The translations under genes were made by a program, and so were the position numbers. 34,843 nt of DNA from Streptacidiphilus melanogenes. Lineage in GTDB: Bacteria > Actinomycetota > Actinomycetes > Streptomycetales > Streptomycetaceae. Of this stretch, positions 13,594 to 22,442 are shown piece by piece. Below the pieces are notes generated by a model, which was not told the origin of the DNA, did not search any database, and saw only the letters and a program-made list of their open reading frames with translations. Position 1 is the first letter of the stretch. Every line of letters starts with the position of its first letter. The DNA lies in the NCBI RefSeq assembly GCF_000787835.1, contig NZ_BBPP01000062.1, positions 1 to 34,843 of the forward strand, given 5' to 3'.

Positions 13594-15570
13594 GTGTCGG
13601 ACGTCCGTGTGGCCATCAGTCGCGAACCCGATCGGGAAGACCGCGTGGTGACGACGGGCACGACGGCCGCCGAGCTCTTCCAGGGCGAACGCGCCGTCAT
13701 CGCCGCCAAGGTCGGCGGCGAGCTGAAGGACCTCACCTACGTTCTCCAGGACGGCGACGAGGTCGAGCCCGTCGAGATCACCAGCGAGGACGGCCTCAAC
13801 ATCCTGCGCCACTCCACCGCGCACGTGATGGCCCAGGCCGTGCAGGAGGTCTTCCCCGAGGCCAAGCTCGGCATCGGCCCGCCGATCAAGGACGGCTTCT
13901 ACTACGACTTCGACGTCGAGAAGCCGTTCACTCCCGAGGACCTCAAGGTCATCGAGAAGAAGATGCAGGAGATCCAGAAGCGCGGCCAGCGCTTCCAGCG
14001 CCGCGTGGTGACCGAGGACGCCGCCCGCGAGGAGCTGGCGGGCGAGCCGTACAAGCTGGAGCTGATCGGCCTCAAGGGCTCCGCCTCCTCCGAGGACGGC
14101 GCGAACGTCGAGGTGGGCGGCGGCGAGCTGACCATCTACGACAACCTGGACGCCAAGACCGGCGAGCTGTGCTGGAAGGACCTCTGCCGCGGTCCCCACC
14201 TGCCGAGCACCCGCCTGATCCCGGCCTTCAAGCTGATGCGCAACGCCGCCGCCTACTGGCGCGGCAGCGAGAAGAACCCGATGCTCCAGCGCATCTACGG
14301 CACCGCCTGGCCGTCCAAGGACGAGCTGAAGGCGTACCTGGACTTCCTGGAGGAGGCCGAGAAGCGCGACCACCGCAAGCTCGGCACCGAGCTGGACCTG
14401 TTCTCCATCCCGGAGCAGATCGGTTCCGGCCTCGCGGTCTTCCACCCCAAGGGCGGCATCATCCGCCGGGCCATGGAGGACTACTCGCGCAAGCGGCACG
14501 AGCAGGCGGGCTACGAGTTCGTCTACACCCCGCACGCCACCAAGGGCACCCTGTTCGAGCAGTCGGGCCACCTGGACTGGTACGCCGACGGCATGTACCC
14601 GCCCATGCAGCTCGACGAGGGCGTGGACTACTACCTCAAGCCCATGAACTGCCCGATGCACAACCTGATCTTCGACGCCCGCGGGCGCTCCTACCGTGAG
14701 CTGCCGCTGCGCCTTTTCGAGTTCGGGACGGTGTACCGGTACGAGAAGTCCGGCGTGGTGCACGGCCTGACCCGTGCCCGCGGCTTCACCCAGGACGACG
14801 CGCACATCTACTGCACCAAGGAGCAGATGGCGGACGAGCTCGACTCGCTGCTGACCTTCGTGCTGGACCTGCTGCGCGACTACGGCCTGAACGACTTCTA
14901 CCTGGAGCTCTCCACCAAGGACCCGGAGAAGTACATCGGGTCGGACGAGGTCTGGGAGGAGGCGACCGAGACGCTGCGCAAGGCCGCCGAGAAGCAGGGC
15001 CTGCCGCTGGTCCCGGACCCGGGCGGCGCGGCCTTCTACGGCCCGAAGATCTCCGTCCAGGCCAAGGACGCGATCGGCCGCACCTGGCAGATGTCGACCA
15101 TCCAGGTCGACTTCAACCTGCCGGAGCGCTTCGACCTCGAGTACACCGCGCCCGACGGCTCGCGCCAGCGCCCGGTCATGATCCACCGCGCGCTGTTCGG
15201 CTCGATCGAGCGCTTCTTCGCGGTGCTGCTGGAGCACTACGCGGGCGCCATGCCGCCGTGGCTGGCCCCCGTCCAGGCGGTCGGCATCCCGATCGGCGAC
15301 GCCCACGTCGAGTACCTGCAGGAGTTCGCCCGGGAGGCGAAGGCCAAGGGTCTGCGGGTGGACGTGGACGCCTCGAACGACCGGATGCAGAAGAAGATCC
15401 GCAACCACCAGAAGCTGAAGACCCCGTTCATGATCATCGTCGGCGACGAGGACATGGCGGCCGGCACGGTCTCCTTCCGCTACCGCGACGGCTCCCAGGA
15501 GAACGGCATCGCCCGCGCCGACGCCCTGGCCAAGCTCGTCGACGTGGTCGAGCGCCGGGTGCAGGTCTGA
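13594..15570 (+). CDS. thrS: Threonyl-tRNA synthetase
   Basis: The 658-residue class II synthetase charges tRNA-Thr with threonine in the cytoplasm. The GTG start has AGGAGAG 8 bases upstream. An N-terminal TGS domain (about 1-70) is followed by the editing domain with HSTAH (H73, H77) and CRGPH (C198, H202), which removes mischarged serine. The catalytic core follows with zinc ligands C353, H404 and H531, motif 2 around [17 protein letters not shown], and motif 3 in [12 protein letters not shown]. The C-terminal anticodon-binding domain covers about 550-658. All key residues are intact and the length is normal. No T-box leader was seen upstream, as expected in this phylum. A hairpin at 15623 follows it. 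Confidence 0.98.
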   Translation: MSDVRVAISREPDREDRVVTTGTTAAELFQGERAVIAAKVGGELKDLTYVLQDGDEVEPVEITSEDGLNILRHSTAHVMAQAVQEVFPEAKLGIGPPIKDGFYYDFDVEKPFTPEDLKVIEKKMQEIQKRGQRFQRRVVTEDAAREELAGEPYKLELIGLKGSASSEDGANVEVGGGELTIYDNLDAKTGELCWKDLCRGPHLPSTRLIPAFKLMRNAAAYWRGSEKNPMLQRIYGTAWPSKDELKAYLDFLEEAEKRDHRKLGTELDLFSIPEQIGSGLAVFHPKGGIIRRAMEDYSRKRHEQAGYEFVYTPHATKGTLFEQSGHLDWYADGMYPPMQLDEGVDYYLKPMNCPMHNLIFDARGRSYRELPLRLFEFGTVYRYEKSGVVHGLTRARGFTQDDAHIYCTKEQMADELDSLLTFVLDLLRDYGLNDFYLELSTKDPEKYIGSDEVWEEATETLRKAAEKQGLPLVPDPGGAAFYGPKISVQAKDAIGRTWQMSTIQVDFNLPERFDLEYTAPDGSRQRPVMIHRALFGSIERFFAVLLEHYAGAMPPWLAPVQAVGIPIGDAHVEYLQEFAREAKAKGLRVDVDASNDRMQKKIRNHQKLKTPFMIIVGDEDMAAGTVSFRYRDGSQENGIARADALAKLVDVVERRVQV

Positions 15571-15622
15571 GCCGGGTGCAGGTCTAGGCGGCGGCCAGAC
15601 CTGACCGTCGAGTAAGGCGAAG

Positions 15623-15653
15623 GTGAGGGCGGTCCCGGCGGGACCGCCCTCAC
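15623..15653 (+). terminator. 14-bp stem after thrS
   Basis: Arms GTGAGGGCGGTCCC (15623..15636) and its perfect complement (15640..15653) enclose a GGC loop, 52 bases after the thrS stop. It ends only 17 bases before the HIT gene start, so the HIT promoter must overlap it. Confidence 0.8.
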
Positions 15654-15656
15654 GTC

Positions 15657-15669
15657 TATGCTGATCAGC
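15657..15669 (+). promoter_or_regulatory. -10 box for a probably leaderless HIT transcript
   Basis: TATGCT (15657..15662) is followed by 7 bases and then the ATG at 15670, which has no ribosome binding site. This geometry is typical of leaderless actinobacterial mRNAs, in which transcription starts at the start codon. Confidence 0.45.
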
Positions 15670-16215
15670 ATGACGACGGAGCCGGAGCAGCAGTACGGAG
15701 CGGGCGCCCCCGACGGGTTCGGGCGCCTGTGGACCCCGCATCGGATGGCGTACATCCAGGGCGAGTCCAAGCCCACCGGCCCGGCGCCCGACGACGGCTG
15801 CCCGTTCTGTGCGATCCCGTCCATGACGGACGAGGACGGCCTGATCGTCCGCCGCGGTGTCCACGCCTATGCGGTCCTCAACAAGTACCCGTACAACGGC
15901 GGCCACTTGATGGCCGTCCCGTACCGCCACGTCGCCGACTACACGGAGTTGACGGCGGACGAGACCGTCGAGATCGCCGAGCTCACCAAGCAGGCGATGA
16001 CCGCGCTGCGCAGGGCGTCGGGCGCCCACGGCTTCAACATCGGCATCAACCAGGGCTCCGCGGGCGGCGCCGGCATCGCCGCCCACCTGCACCAGCACGT
16101 GGTTCCCAGGTGGGGCGGCGACACCAACTTCATGCCGGTCGTCGGCCACGTCAAGGTGCTGCCGCAGATGCTCGGCGACACCCGCAAGCTGATCGCCGAC
16201 GCCTGGCCGGAGTAG
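15670..16215 (+). CDS. HIT-family nucleotide hydrolase/transferase
   Basis: The 181-residue protein has the histidine triad HLHQHVV with H139, H141 and H143, the middle His being the nucleophile that attacks the alpha phosphate of nucleotide substrates. N-terminal features are WTPHRMAYI and CPFCAIP, the latter a Cys pair common in bacterial HIT proteins of the diadenosine tetraphosphate (Ap4A) phosphorylase-like branch. KYPYNGGHLMAVPYRH is the usual substrate strand. I chose ATG 15670 because a -10 box precedes it by 7 bases; the ATG 12 bases upstream lies within that box. It follows thrS after a terminator. Ap4A is a side product of aminoacyl-tRNA synthetases, which makes the neighbourhood sensible but not proof. 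Confidence 0.9.
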   Translation: MTTEPEQQYGAGAPDGFGRLWTPHRMAYIQGESKPTGPAPDDGCPFCAIPSMTDEDGLIVRRGVHAYAVLNKYPYNGGHLMAVPYRHVADYTELTADETVEIAELTKQAMTALRRASGAHGFNIGINQGSAGGAGIAAHLHQHVVPRWGGDTNFMPVVGHVKVLPQMLGDTRKLIADAWPE

Positions 16216-16232
16216 CCGCACCAGCGGTCCGG

Positions 16233-16913
16233 CTACATCAGCAGGGCGCGCTCGCCGAAGGTCCAGGCCGTGGTGGTGAGCAGGTAGAGCGCGCCGGCCA
16301 GCGGCAGCAGCAGCGCGAACGCGGCCGTGCCGAACGGCAGCAGCGCCAGCAGGCGCGGGCCCTGCGGTGAAAGGCGCTGCCCGCGGCGGTAGTTGAGGTA
16401 GCCGAGAACGAGCAGACCGAGCAGGAGCGCGCCGAAGACCATCGCCGTGGGCAGGGTCGTCCCGGCGACGGCCAGGTGCGCGCCCAGGGGCACGCCGAGG
16501 AGCGTGTGCGCGAGCAGCGCCTGGCCGCCCGGGTCGGCGACGCCGGTGAAAAGCCGGTACATCACCGAGAAGACGGGGATCTGCAGCAGCATGGGCAGAC
16601 ACCCGGCCAGCGGAGAAGCGCCCTCCTCCCGGTAGAGCGCGGAGAGCTCGCGCTGCATCCGCTCCGGGCTCGCAGCGTGCTGCTTCCGCAGCGCGGCGAC
16701 GCGCGGCGCGAGGCGGGCGCGGGCCTTCTCCCCACGGGCGGCGGCCCGGGCGAACGGGTGGAGCAGCAGCCGGATGCCCATCGTGAACAGGACCACGGCG
16801 AGCGCGGCCGGGACCAGGTGGGAGAGGGCCGCGACGAGCTGTCCGGCCTCCCTCGCCACGGGATCGAGGAGCGCGAACGGGGAGAGCGAGGGCAGGGCAA
16901 GGTAGGCGTGCAT
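16233..16913 (-). CDS. YidC/Oxa1-family membrane insertase paralogue
   Basis: The 226-residue protein inserts or folds membrane proteins, alone or with SecYEG. After an N-terminal helix (about 25-52), TMGIRLLLHPF carries the Arg (R48) expected in the hydrophilic groove of YidC. A basic cytoplasmic loop (60-95, KARARLAPRVAALRKQH) comes next, then GCLPMLLQIPVFSVMYRLF and further helices to the C-terminus. It lacks the long basic tail of the housekeeping YidC beside rnpA and is shorter, so it is a second paralogue. The ATG at 16911..16913 has only a weak AAGG 13 bases away. It is the third gene of a leftward series of membrane proteins and may serve them specifically. Confidence 0.88.
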   Translation of the reverse strand: MHAYLALPSLSPFALLDPVAREAGQLVAALSHLVPAALAVVLFTMGIRLLLHPFARAAARGEKARARLAPRVAALRKQHAASPERMQRELSALYREEGASPLAGCLPMLLQIPVFSVMYRLFTGVADPGGQALLAHTLLGVPLGAHLAVAGTTLPTAMVFGALLLGLLVLGYLNYRRGQRLSPQGPRLLALLPFGTAAFALLLPLAGALYLLTTTAWTFGERALLM

Positions 16914-16989
16914 GACGGAAGGACCCTTCGACGGCGTCGCGTGACGCGATGGTGTGCGGACGCGGAAGGGCGGTACGGACCGTGTCTTG

Positions 16990-17277
16990 TCAGTCGGTGA
17001 CCGCCCCGAGCGGGGCGGACGGGGCTCGGGGGCGGCGTCGGCCGCGCGCGTCGGGGTCGCGCTGCGGTATGAAGGCGGTGTGCCACGCGTAGGCGCGCCA
17101 CGGCCCGGGCCGCCGGGCGGCTGCGGAGCCCGTGAGCGGTCCGAGCCGCCCACGGACGGCCCCGTGGGTGGCGGCGGTGACGAGCAGCGCGAGCGTGGCG
17201 AGGGCGGCGACGGCCAGCAGCGGCCCGTCTCCGGGCAGCAGCAGGTGCAGGGTCGGTGCCAGCAGCAGGGTCAGCAT
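16990..17277 (-). CDS. Small membrane protein (95 aa), DUF6412-like
   Basis: The protein starts MLTLLLAPTLHLLLPGDGP and has two hydrophobic helices in residues 1-40, followed by a basic Pro/Arg-rich tail containing RAYAWHTAFIPQRDPDARGR, a segment I associate with the DUF6412 family of streptomycetes. Function is unknown. Its ATG (17275..17277) starts 2 bases after the stop of the 544-residue gene, so translation is probably coupled. The YidC paralogue follows 76 bases on. The conserved tail WHTAF.PQRDPDARGR would face the cytoplasm if the two helices form a hairpin. Confidence 0.75.
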   Translation of the reverse strand: MLTLLLAPTLHLLLPGDGPLLAVAALATLALLVTAATHGAVRGRLGPLTGSAAARRPGPWRAYAWHTAFIPQRDPDARGRRRPRAPSAPLGAVTD

Positions 17278-17279
17278 GG

Positions 17280-18914
17280 TCAGTCCGCGTCGTAGACGTC
17301 GGCCTTGAACGGGCGGATGCCCTGGACCTCGCCGCTGAGCATCGCGGAGCGGGCCTGGAAGCGTTCGAGGTTGATGTCGTGGTCGGCCAGGAGCTCCATC
17401 GCGCCCGCGTGGCAGGCGCGGAGAAACGGGGTCGCCACGCGGATCGCGTCGTCCGCCATGAAGCGGTGGGTCCACGGACGGCCCGCCCAGGCGGAGCGGA
17501 TGCCGAACGGCTCGGGGAGCTTGACCGAGCCGCCGAGCCAGTTGAGCAGTGTCGCGCTCCAGGGCCAGGTGAAGGGCGCGCGGGTGGCGAGGCGGACCAC
17601 CTCCGCGTTGTCGACGATCGGCAGCTTGACCGTCACCTCCTCCCAGAACTTGCCGCGCTTGGCCACGGTCTTCTCCGGGGGCGCCGCCTTCTTGCCGAAC
17701 AGCGGGTTCACCGGCCCGAGCGCGTGGCCGGTCACCTCGATGCGCAGGGTGTCGTGCAGGACGGAGACGTTCGCCATCAGGGTGACGATCAACTGCCCGT
17801 TCCACAGTACGAACTGGGCGCCCAGGTAGTGGCGGGGGCCCTCGCCGAAGGTCTGCTTGTTGGCCAGGTCGGCGACCGAGACCTGACGCATCCGGTGGCC
17901 GTCCATGTCCGGCCCCGAGGGCCGGGAGATCTCGTCGGCGCCCTCGCCGACCGGCAGCAGCACCCAGTGGTCGACCCGGACGCCGGGGATGCCGCCCTCG
18001 GAGACCGCGCTGCGCCCGAGCCGGTGCAGGTGCTCCTCGATCTTGCGGACCAGGTCGAAGTTGTGGAACGGCCGGATCTCCTGGTGCCCCTCGGCGGGCG
18101 TCAGCTGCTCCGCCAGGCTCCAGGAGGCCCAGCGCGGGCCTATCCCGAGGATGCCCTTGGAGCCCGCATAGTGGCCGATGTTGGAGTCCTGCTCGGCCAG
18201 CAGCTCGGCGAGGCGCTGACGCTGGTACTCGGCCTTGTGGTCGTCGGGCCCCTTCGGCACCGCACCCGGCACGGTCGGCCCGAGGGCGGTGCCCTCCAAC
18301 AGCCCGTTCCACCGGTCGCGCAGCTTCTGCGCCGTGTTGAGGCAGATCCGCCGCGCCAGGTACCAGCCGACCAGCGGCACGATCGTCATCACCCGCAGGT
18401 ACAGCCCCCAGAACCCGGTGACGTGCGGCCGCCAGGCCAGCAGCGCGGCGATCAGCACGACCACGGCCAGGCCGAGGTTCTGGTAGAGCTGGCGGTTCTT
18501 CTCCGGCGTGCGGCGGGCGATCTCGAACACCAGCAGCCACAGCAGCGTGCCCGGTAGGAAGATCAGCCCGAAGACCGCCGCGACCAGCGTCAGCTGCTTG
18601 TCCCGCTGGTGCCGCACGTCCTCCGCCTCGAGGCAGTGCTCGACCACGATGCGCGGCTGCAGCCCGTAGGACGGCACGATCGGCTTGCGCTTCGCCCCCA
18701 GGGCTCGGGCGATCAGCGCCTCGCAGAAGGCCTCGCCCAGGTTGGGGGAGAGCAGCTTGATCCGGCCCGGCTTGGACTTGGTCTCCGGGTGCAGATCGAT
18801 CAACTGCTTGAAGTCGCCGTCCCGGTAGGCCATGGACGACAGGGAGGTCGTGGCCCCGGAACTCGGCGACGGGTCGGTACGGAGCACCTGGGGCCCGAAG
18901 GGTCCATCGCTCAT
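17280..18914 (-). CDS. Large conserved membrane-anchored protein (544 aa), unknown function
   Basis: I recognise no named domain. The start at 18914 has GGGAGG 10 bases upstream. Residues 1-110 are soluble, with a conserved-looking AYRDGDFKQLIDLHPETK. Two or three hydrophobic spans lie at about 108-190 (LTLVAAVFGLIFLPGTLLWLL; LAVVVLIAALLAW; VMTIVPLVGWYLARR). The remaining ~350 residues form a large soluble domain with Trp/Gly motifs such as GPRWASWSLAEQLTP, HRFMADDAIRVATPFLRA and HDINLERFQARS. Fully cytoplasmic domains on both sides of a short membrane region are likely. It is the first gene of the three-gene leftward membrane module and couples to the 95-residue gene. The divergent DCC-family gene starts 122 bases away. 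Confidence 0.8.
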   Translation of the reverse strand: MSDGPFGPQVLRTDPSPSSGATTSLSSMAYRDGDFKQLIDLHPETKSKPGRIKLLSPNLGEAFCEALIARALGAKRKPIVPSYGLQPRIVVEHCLEAEDVRHQRDKQLTLVAAVFGLIFLPGTLLWLLVFEIARRTPEKNRQLYQNLGLAVVVLIAALLAWRPHVTGFWGLYLRVMTIVPLVGWYLARRICLNTAQKLRDRWNGLLEGTALGPTVPGAVPKGPDDHKAEYQRQRLAELLAEQDSNIGHYAGSKGILGIGPRWASWSLAEQLTPAEGHQEIRPFHNFDLVRKIEEHLHRLGRSAVSEGGIPGVRVDHWVLLPVGEGADEISRPSGPDMDGHRMRQVSVADLANKQTFGEGPRHYLGAQFVLWNGQLIVTLMANVSVLHDTLRIEVTGHALGPVNPLFGKKAAPPEKTVAKRGKFWEEVTVKLPIVDNAEVVRLATRAPFTWPWSATLLNWLGGSVKLPEPFGIRSAWAGRPWTHRFMADDAIRVATPFLRACHAGAMELLADHDINLERFQARSAMLSGEVQGIRPFKADVYDAD

Positions 18915-19036
18915 CGTCGCGGTTCCTCCCCTGAACGCGTGTCAACGGGCGTGCCCTGCCAGCGTATCTCCGTGGATCACGCCATGTCAGCGGGTTCCCC
19001 CACGCGACTGCGGGAGGGACCTGCGAGAATGTGGTC

Positions 19037-19444
19037 ATGGACTACTCGGCGCGGACACCGGTCCTGGTCTACGACGGCGACTGCGCGTTCTGCACCTCGT
19101 CGCTGCGGTTCGGCGAGCGCGTGCTGGGCACGGACGGCTGGGACTCGGTCCCCTTCCAGTTCGCGGGCCTGGACCCGGCGCTGCGGGCGCGCGCGGAGAC
19201 CGAGGTCCTGTGGCTCACCCCGACGGGTCGGGTTTACGGCGGGTCCGACGCGGTCGCCAAGGTTCTGCTGCGCACCCGCAGAGCCCCCTGGAACGCCCTG
19301 GGCGGGGCGATGCTGCTCCCGGGCGTGCGGACGGCGGTGGCCGCGGTCTACCGCCTGGTGGCCGCGAACCGCCATCGCCTCCCCGGCGGCACACCCGCCT
19401 GCGCGATCGGGCCCCGTCAGGGCCGGTCGGCGGGCAGCGTGTAG
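19037..19444 (+). CDS. DCC-family (DUF393) thiol-disulfide protein
   Basis: The 135-residue protein opens with VLVYDGDCAFC, the DxxCxxC motif (D13, C16, C19) that defines the DUF393/DCC family, predicted to have a thioredoxin-like fold. WLTPTGRVYGGSDAVAKVL and the C-terminal ANRHRLPGGTPAC match the family, although a final FC..C pair is reduced to one Cys. The ATG at 19037 is chosen; GAGAAT at 19025..19030 is a plausible -10 box 6 bases ahead, so the mRNA may be leaderless, and no ribosome binding site is present. Its last 28 bases overlap the end of the convergent phosphatase gene. The substrate is unknown. Confidence 0.85.
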   Translation: MDYSARTPVLVYDGDCAFCTSSLRFGERVLGTDGWDSVPFQFAGLDPALRARAETEVLWLTPTGRVYGGSDAVAKVLLRTRRAPWNALGGAMLLPGVRTAVAAVYRLVAANRHRLPGGTPACAIGPRQGRSAGSV

Positions 19445-19968
19445 TGCCAGCCGGGGCGCCAGGCGGGCGGGTCGGCGAGAACGTGCTCCAGTGACGCTCC
19501 GTCGAGCAGGCAGTCCAGGGCCCAGCGGTTGGCCGAGTGGGCGATCAGCAGGATCCGGCGGCCGTCCCAGTCGGTTGCCAGGTCGCGGAGGAAGGCGTCG
19601 GTGGCCGCGAGGACCTGGCGGTAGCTCTGGCCGCCGCCGGGGAAGGGGTCGTCGATGCGCGCGGTCCGTTGGGCCGCGACGAGGGTGGCGGGCGCCCCGT
19701 TGAGGTCGCCGTAGTCGCACTCCCGCAGCCGGACGTCCTGGTGGACCGGCGGCTCGCCGTCGGGGAACGCGATGCGGGCCGTCTCCACCGCGCGGTGGAG
19801 GTCGGAGGTGAACACGGCCGCGAACCCGCCACCACGCCGACGCGCACCCAGTTCCGCGGCCTGACGACGGCCCAGCTCGGAGAGCCGGCCGGGGAGTCGG
19901 CCGGTGGCGATGCCCGCCTCGTTGTCGGTGGTCGTGGAGTGGGTCTCGTAGACGATCTCCAACGCCAT
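19417..19968 (-). CDS. Histidine phosphatase superfamily protein with altered RHG motif
   Basis: The 183-residue protein belongs to the phosphoglycerate-mutase-like histidine phosphatases. The catalytic His is H10, but the usual RHG is THS (T9-H10-S11). Other active-site elements remain: TSDLHRAVETA with R59, acid E83 in LRECDYG, and the second His H144 in LLIAHSANRWAL. A phosphatase is therefore possible, but loss of the Arg that binds phosphate suggests altered substrate. GGAGG 7 bases upstream of the ATG at 19966..19968 fixes the start; the longer frame upstream is Arg-rich non-family sequence. The 3' end overlaps the DCC gene by 28 bases. Confidence 0.85.
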   Translation of the reverse strand: MALEIVYETHSTTTDNEAGIATGRLPGRLSELGRRQAAELGARRRGGGFAAVFTSDLHRAVETARIAFPDGEPPVHQDVRLRECDYGDLNGAPATLVAAQRTARIDDPFPGGGQSYRQVLAATDAFLRDLATDWDGRRILLIAHSANRWALDCLLDGASLEHVLADPPAWRPGWHYTLPADRP

Positions 19969-20155
19969 CAGGCTCCTCCGAAGGTCGATCGGGCGGGCGG
20001 AGCGGACGGGGTGCAACTCCCGCCGCCGCGACCGGCGGTGTGGAGCGCGGTCGGTACGCGGTGGGCCCACCCTGCTCGCGGGCGCAGCGCCGTACACCGG
20101 CTGCGCGGGTCGTGTCCGGCTGAAGGACGGGCAACCCGGCGTCGGCGCCGCACGG

Positions 20156-20185
20156 CGGCTCCCCCGGCCGGGGTCGGGGGAGCCG
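20156..20185. terminator. Hairpin after the EF-G-like gene
   Basis: CGGCTCCCCC (20156..20165) pairs with GGGGGAGCCG (20176..20185) around a 10-base loop, 17 bases beyond the stop of the leftward EF-G-like gene. Confidence 0.65.
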
Positions 20186-20202
20186 TCACAGGTCGGCGGG
20201 CA

Positions 20203-22353
20203 CTACTTCACGGTCGCCTTCAGGACCTTGTGGGAGATCGCGTCCGGGAGGGTCTCGTGCCTGGCGTAGGCGCGGGTGAAGGAGCCCGCGCCGTGGCTGA
20301 GGCTGCGGAGGTCGACCGCGTAGCGGACGATCTCGAGTTCCGGGACCTCCGCGTGGACCGCGGTGCGGCCGCCCGTGCCGACGGGTTCCGTGCCGAGGAC
20401 CCGGCCCCGGCGGCTGGAGAGGTCGCTGAGGACGGCGCCCACGTAGTCGTCGGGGACGAGCACGTGGACCTCGGCCACCGGTTCCAGCAGCCGCACGTTG
20501 TCCGCCGCGGCCTCGCGCAGCGCCAGCGCGCCCGCCGTCTGGAACGCGGCGTCGGAGGAGTCGACGGAGTGGGCCTTGCCGTCGACCAGGGTGACCTTGA
20601 CGTCGACCAGCGGGAAGCCCGCCGCCACGCCGCGGGCCAGCTGCGCGCGGACGCCCTTCTCGACGGAGGGGATGAACTGGCGTGGGACCGCGCCGCCGAC
20701 CACCTTGTCGACGAACTCGAAGCCCGCGCCGGTCGGCAGCGGCTCCACCTCGATCTCGCAGATGGCGTACTGCCCGTGGCCGCCGGACTGCTTCACGTGC
20801 CGGCCCCGGCCCGTCGCCGGACCGGCGATCGTCTCGCGGAAGGGGACGATGTAGTCGACGGTGTCGATGTGGACGCCGAACCGCCCGCGCAGGCGCTCCA
20901 GCATGACGTCCGCGTGGGCCTCGCCGAGGCACCACAGGACCAGCTGGCGGGTCTCCGGGTTCTGCTCGAGGCGCAGCGTCGGGTCCTCGGCCGCGAGGCG
21001 GGCCAGGCCCTGGGAGAGCTTGTCCTCGTCGGCCTTGCTGTGGGCGGCGATGGCGACCGGCAGCAGCGGCTCGGGGAGCGCCCAGTGGTCCAGGCCCACG
21101 TGGTGGTCGGGCAGGCTCAGGGTGTCCTCGGTCGTGCCGTGGGTGAGCTTGGCGACGCAGACGATGTCGCCGGCCACGGCCTGCGGGACCGGCCGCAGCG
21201 TCTTGCCGAAGGGGGACGAGAGCGCGCCGACGCGCTCGTCGGTGTCGGCGTCGGTCATGTGGACCTGGCCGTCGGGCCGCAGCGTGCCGGAGAAGATCCG
21301 GCACAGGGTGAGCCGGCCGACGTACGGGTCGCTGGTGACCTTCAGGACCTGCGCGGCCAGCGGTCCGGTCGGGTCGCAGGCGAGTGCCTCGTCGCCCTCG
21401 TTGACGGGCGTGACGTGCTCGACCGGGGACGGGAACGCCGAGGTGACGAGTTCCAGCAGCTCCGCGGTGCCGACGCCCTCCTTGGAGCCGTCCGCCGCCG
21501 GGAGGACCGCGATGACGGGGTGGAAGTGGCCGCGGGCGACGGCGCTCTCCAGGTCGTCGATGACGGTCTTGGTGTCGATGGACTCGCCGCCGAGGTAGCG
21601 GTCCAGCAGCGTCTCGTCCTCGCTCTCGGTGATGACGCCCTCGATCAGCCGCTCCCGCGCGGCGTCGATCTCCATGGTCAGCTCGGGGCCGGCCTCGGCG
21701 TCGACGCGTTTGCCGCTCGCGTAGTCGTAGGTGTGCCGGCTCAGCAGGCCGACCAGGCCGGTGACGGCGGGGACGCCGTCGGAGCCGGGGGCGCCCTCGC
21801 GCAGCGGCAGGTAGAGCGGCAGGACCGTTTCGGGGGCGTCGAGCGCGAACGCCTCGCGGCAGCGCTCGACGGTGGCGTCGAAGTCGCCCTGGGGCGCGTC
21901 CAGCTTGGTGACGAGGAGGGCACGGGGCATGTTCACGGCCGCGCACTCGTCCCACAGGCCGCGCGTCGCGCCGTCGATCTCCTCGTTCGCCGGGACCACG
22001 AACAGCGCGGCGTCGGCGGCCCGGAGGCCGGCCCGCAGCTCGCCGGTGAAGTCGGCGTAGCCGGGGGTGTCCAGCAGGTTGATCTTGAAGCCCGCGTGTT
22101 CCAGCGGGACCAGGGACAGCTGGACCGAGCGCTGCTGGCGGTGCTCGATCTCGTCGTAGTCGGAGACGGTCGTGCCGTCCTGCACCCGGCCGGCCCGGTT
22201 GATCGCCCCCGTGGCCAGGGCGAGGGTCTCGGCGATCGTCGTCTTCCCCGCTCCGCTGTGGCCGACCAGCACCACGTTCCGAATCTGCTCAGGCCGGTCG
22301 GCCGACGGTGCCCTGCCGGCGGCTCCTGCGGCTGTGTTCGCCTTGTCAGCCAT
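20203..22353 (-). CDS. Elongation factor G-like GTPase (EF-G2 / FusA-like paralogue)
   Basis: The 716-residue protein has all five EF-G domains. In the GTPase domain the P-loop is GHSGAGKT (31-38) in place of AHVDAGKT, the G3 box is DTPGYADF (95-102), and the G4 box is TKLD (149-152) instead of NKxD, so nucleotide specificity may be altered. Domain IV keeps KQSGGHGQYAICEIEVEP, like the ribosome-contacting loop. The start ATG at 22351..22353 has GGAGGAG 9 bases upstream; a start 7 codons earlier would include that site. This divergent EF-G group is widespread in actinobacteria beside a canonical fusA. Whether it translocates ribosomes, recycles them or acts in ribosome protection is not known. 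A Crp-type palindrome lies 90 bases upstream. Confidence 0.9.
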   Translation of the reverse strand: MADKANTAAGAAGRAPSADRPEQIRNVVLVGHSGAGKTTIAETLALATGAINRAGRVQDGTTVSDYDEIEHRQQRSVQLSLVPLEHAGFKINLLDTPGYADFTGELRAGLRAADAALFVVPANEEIDGATRGLWDECAAVNMPRALLVTKLDAPQGDFDATVERCREAFALDAPETVLPLYLPLREGAPGSDGVPAVTGLVGLLSRHTYDYASGKRVDAEAGPELTMEIDAARERLIEGVITESEDETLLDRYLGGESIDTKTVIDDLESAVARGHFHPVIAVLPAADGSKEGVGTAELLELVTSAFPSPVEHVTPVNEGDEALACDPTGPLAAQVLKVTSDPYVGRLTLCRIFSGTLRPDGQVHMTDADTDERVGALSSPFGKTLRPVPQAVAGDIVCVAKLTHGTTEDTLSLPDHHVGLDHWALPEPLLPVAIAAHSKADEDKLSQGLARLAAEDPTLRLEQNPETRQLVLWCLGEAHADVMLERLRGRFGVHIDTVDYIVPFRETIAGPATGRGRHVKQSGGHGQYAICEIEVEPLPTGAGFEFVDKVVGGAVPRQFIPSVEKGVRAQLARGVAAGFPLVDVKVTLVDGKAHSVDSSDAAFQTAGALALREAAADNVRLLEPVAEVHVLVPDDYVGAVLSDLSSRRGRVLGTEPVGTGGRTAVHAEVPELEIVRYAVDLRSLSHGAGSFTRAYARHETLPDAISHKVLKATVK

Positions 22354-22442
22354 GATCGTGATCTCCTCCCGCACGCGCGCTGCAGAGACGCCACGGGGCC
22401 GCGTCGGTCGAACCGGTCGGTGATTCTGGAGGGACGTCTGAT

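Noticed and set aside
12577-16602. Leftward frame of 1341 codons
   Set aside because: It lies antisense to thrS, the HIT gene and their neighbours. In GC-rich DNA the antisense third frame is often open; no domain is recognisable.
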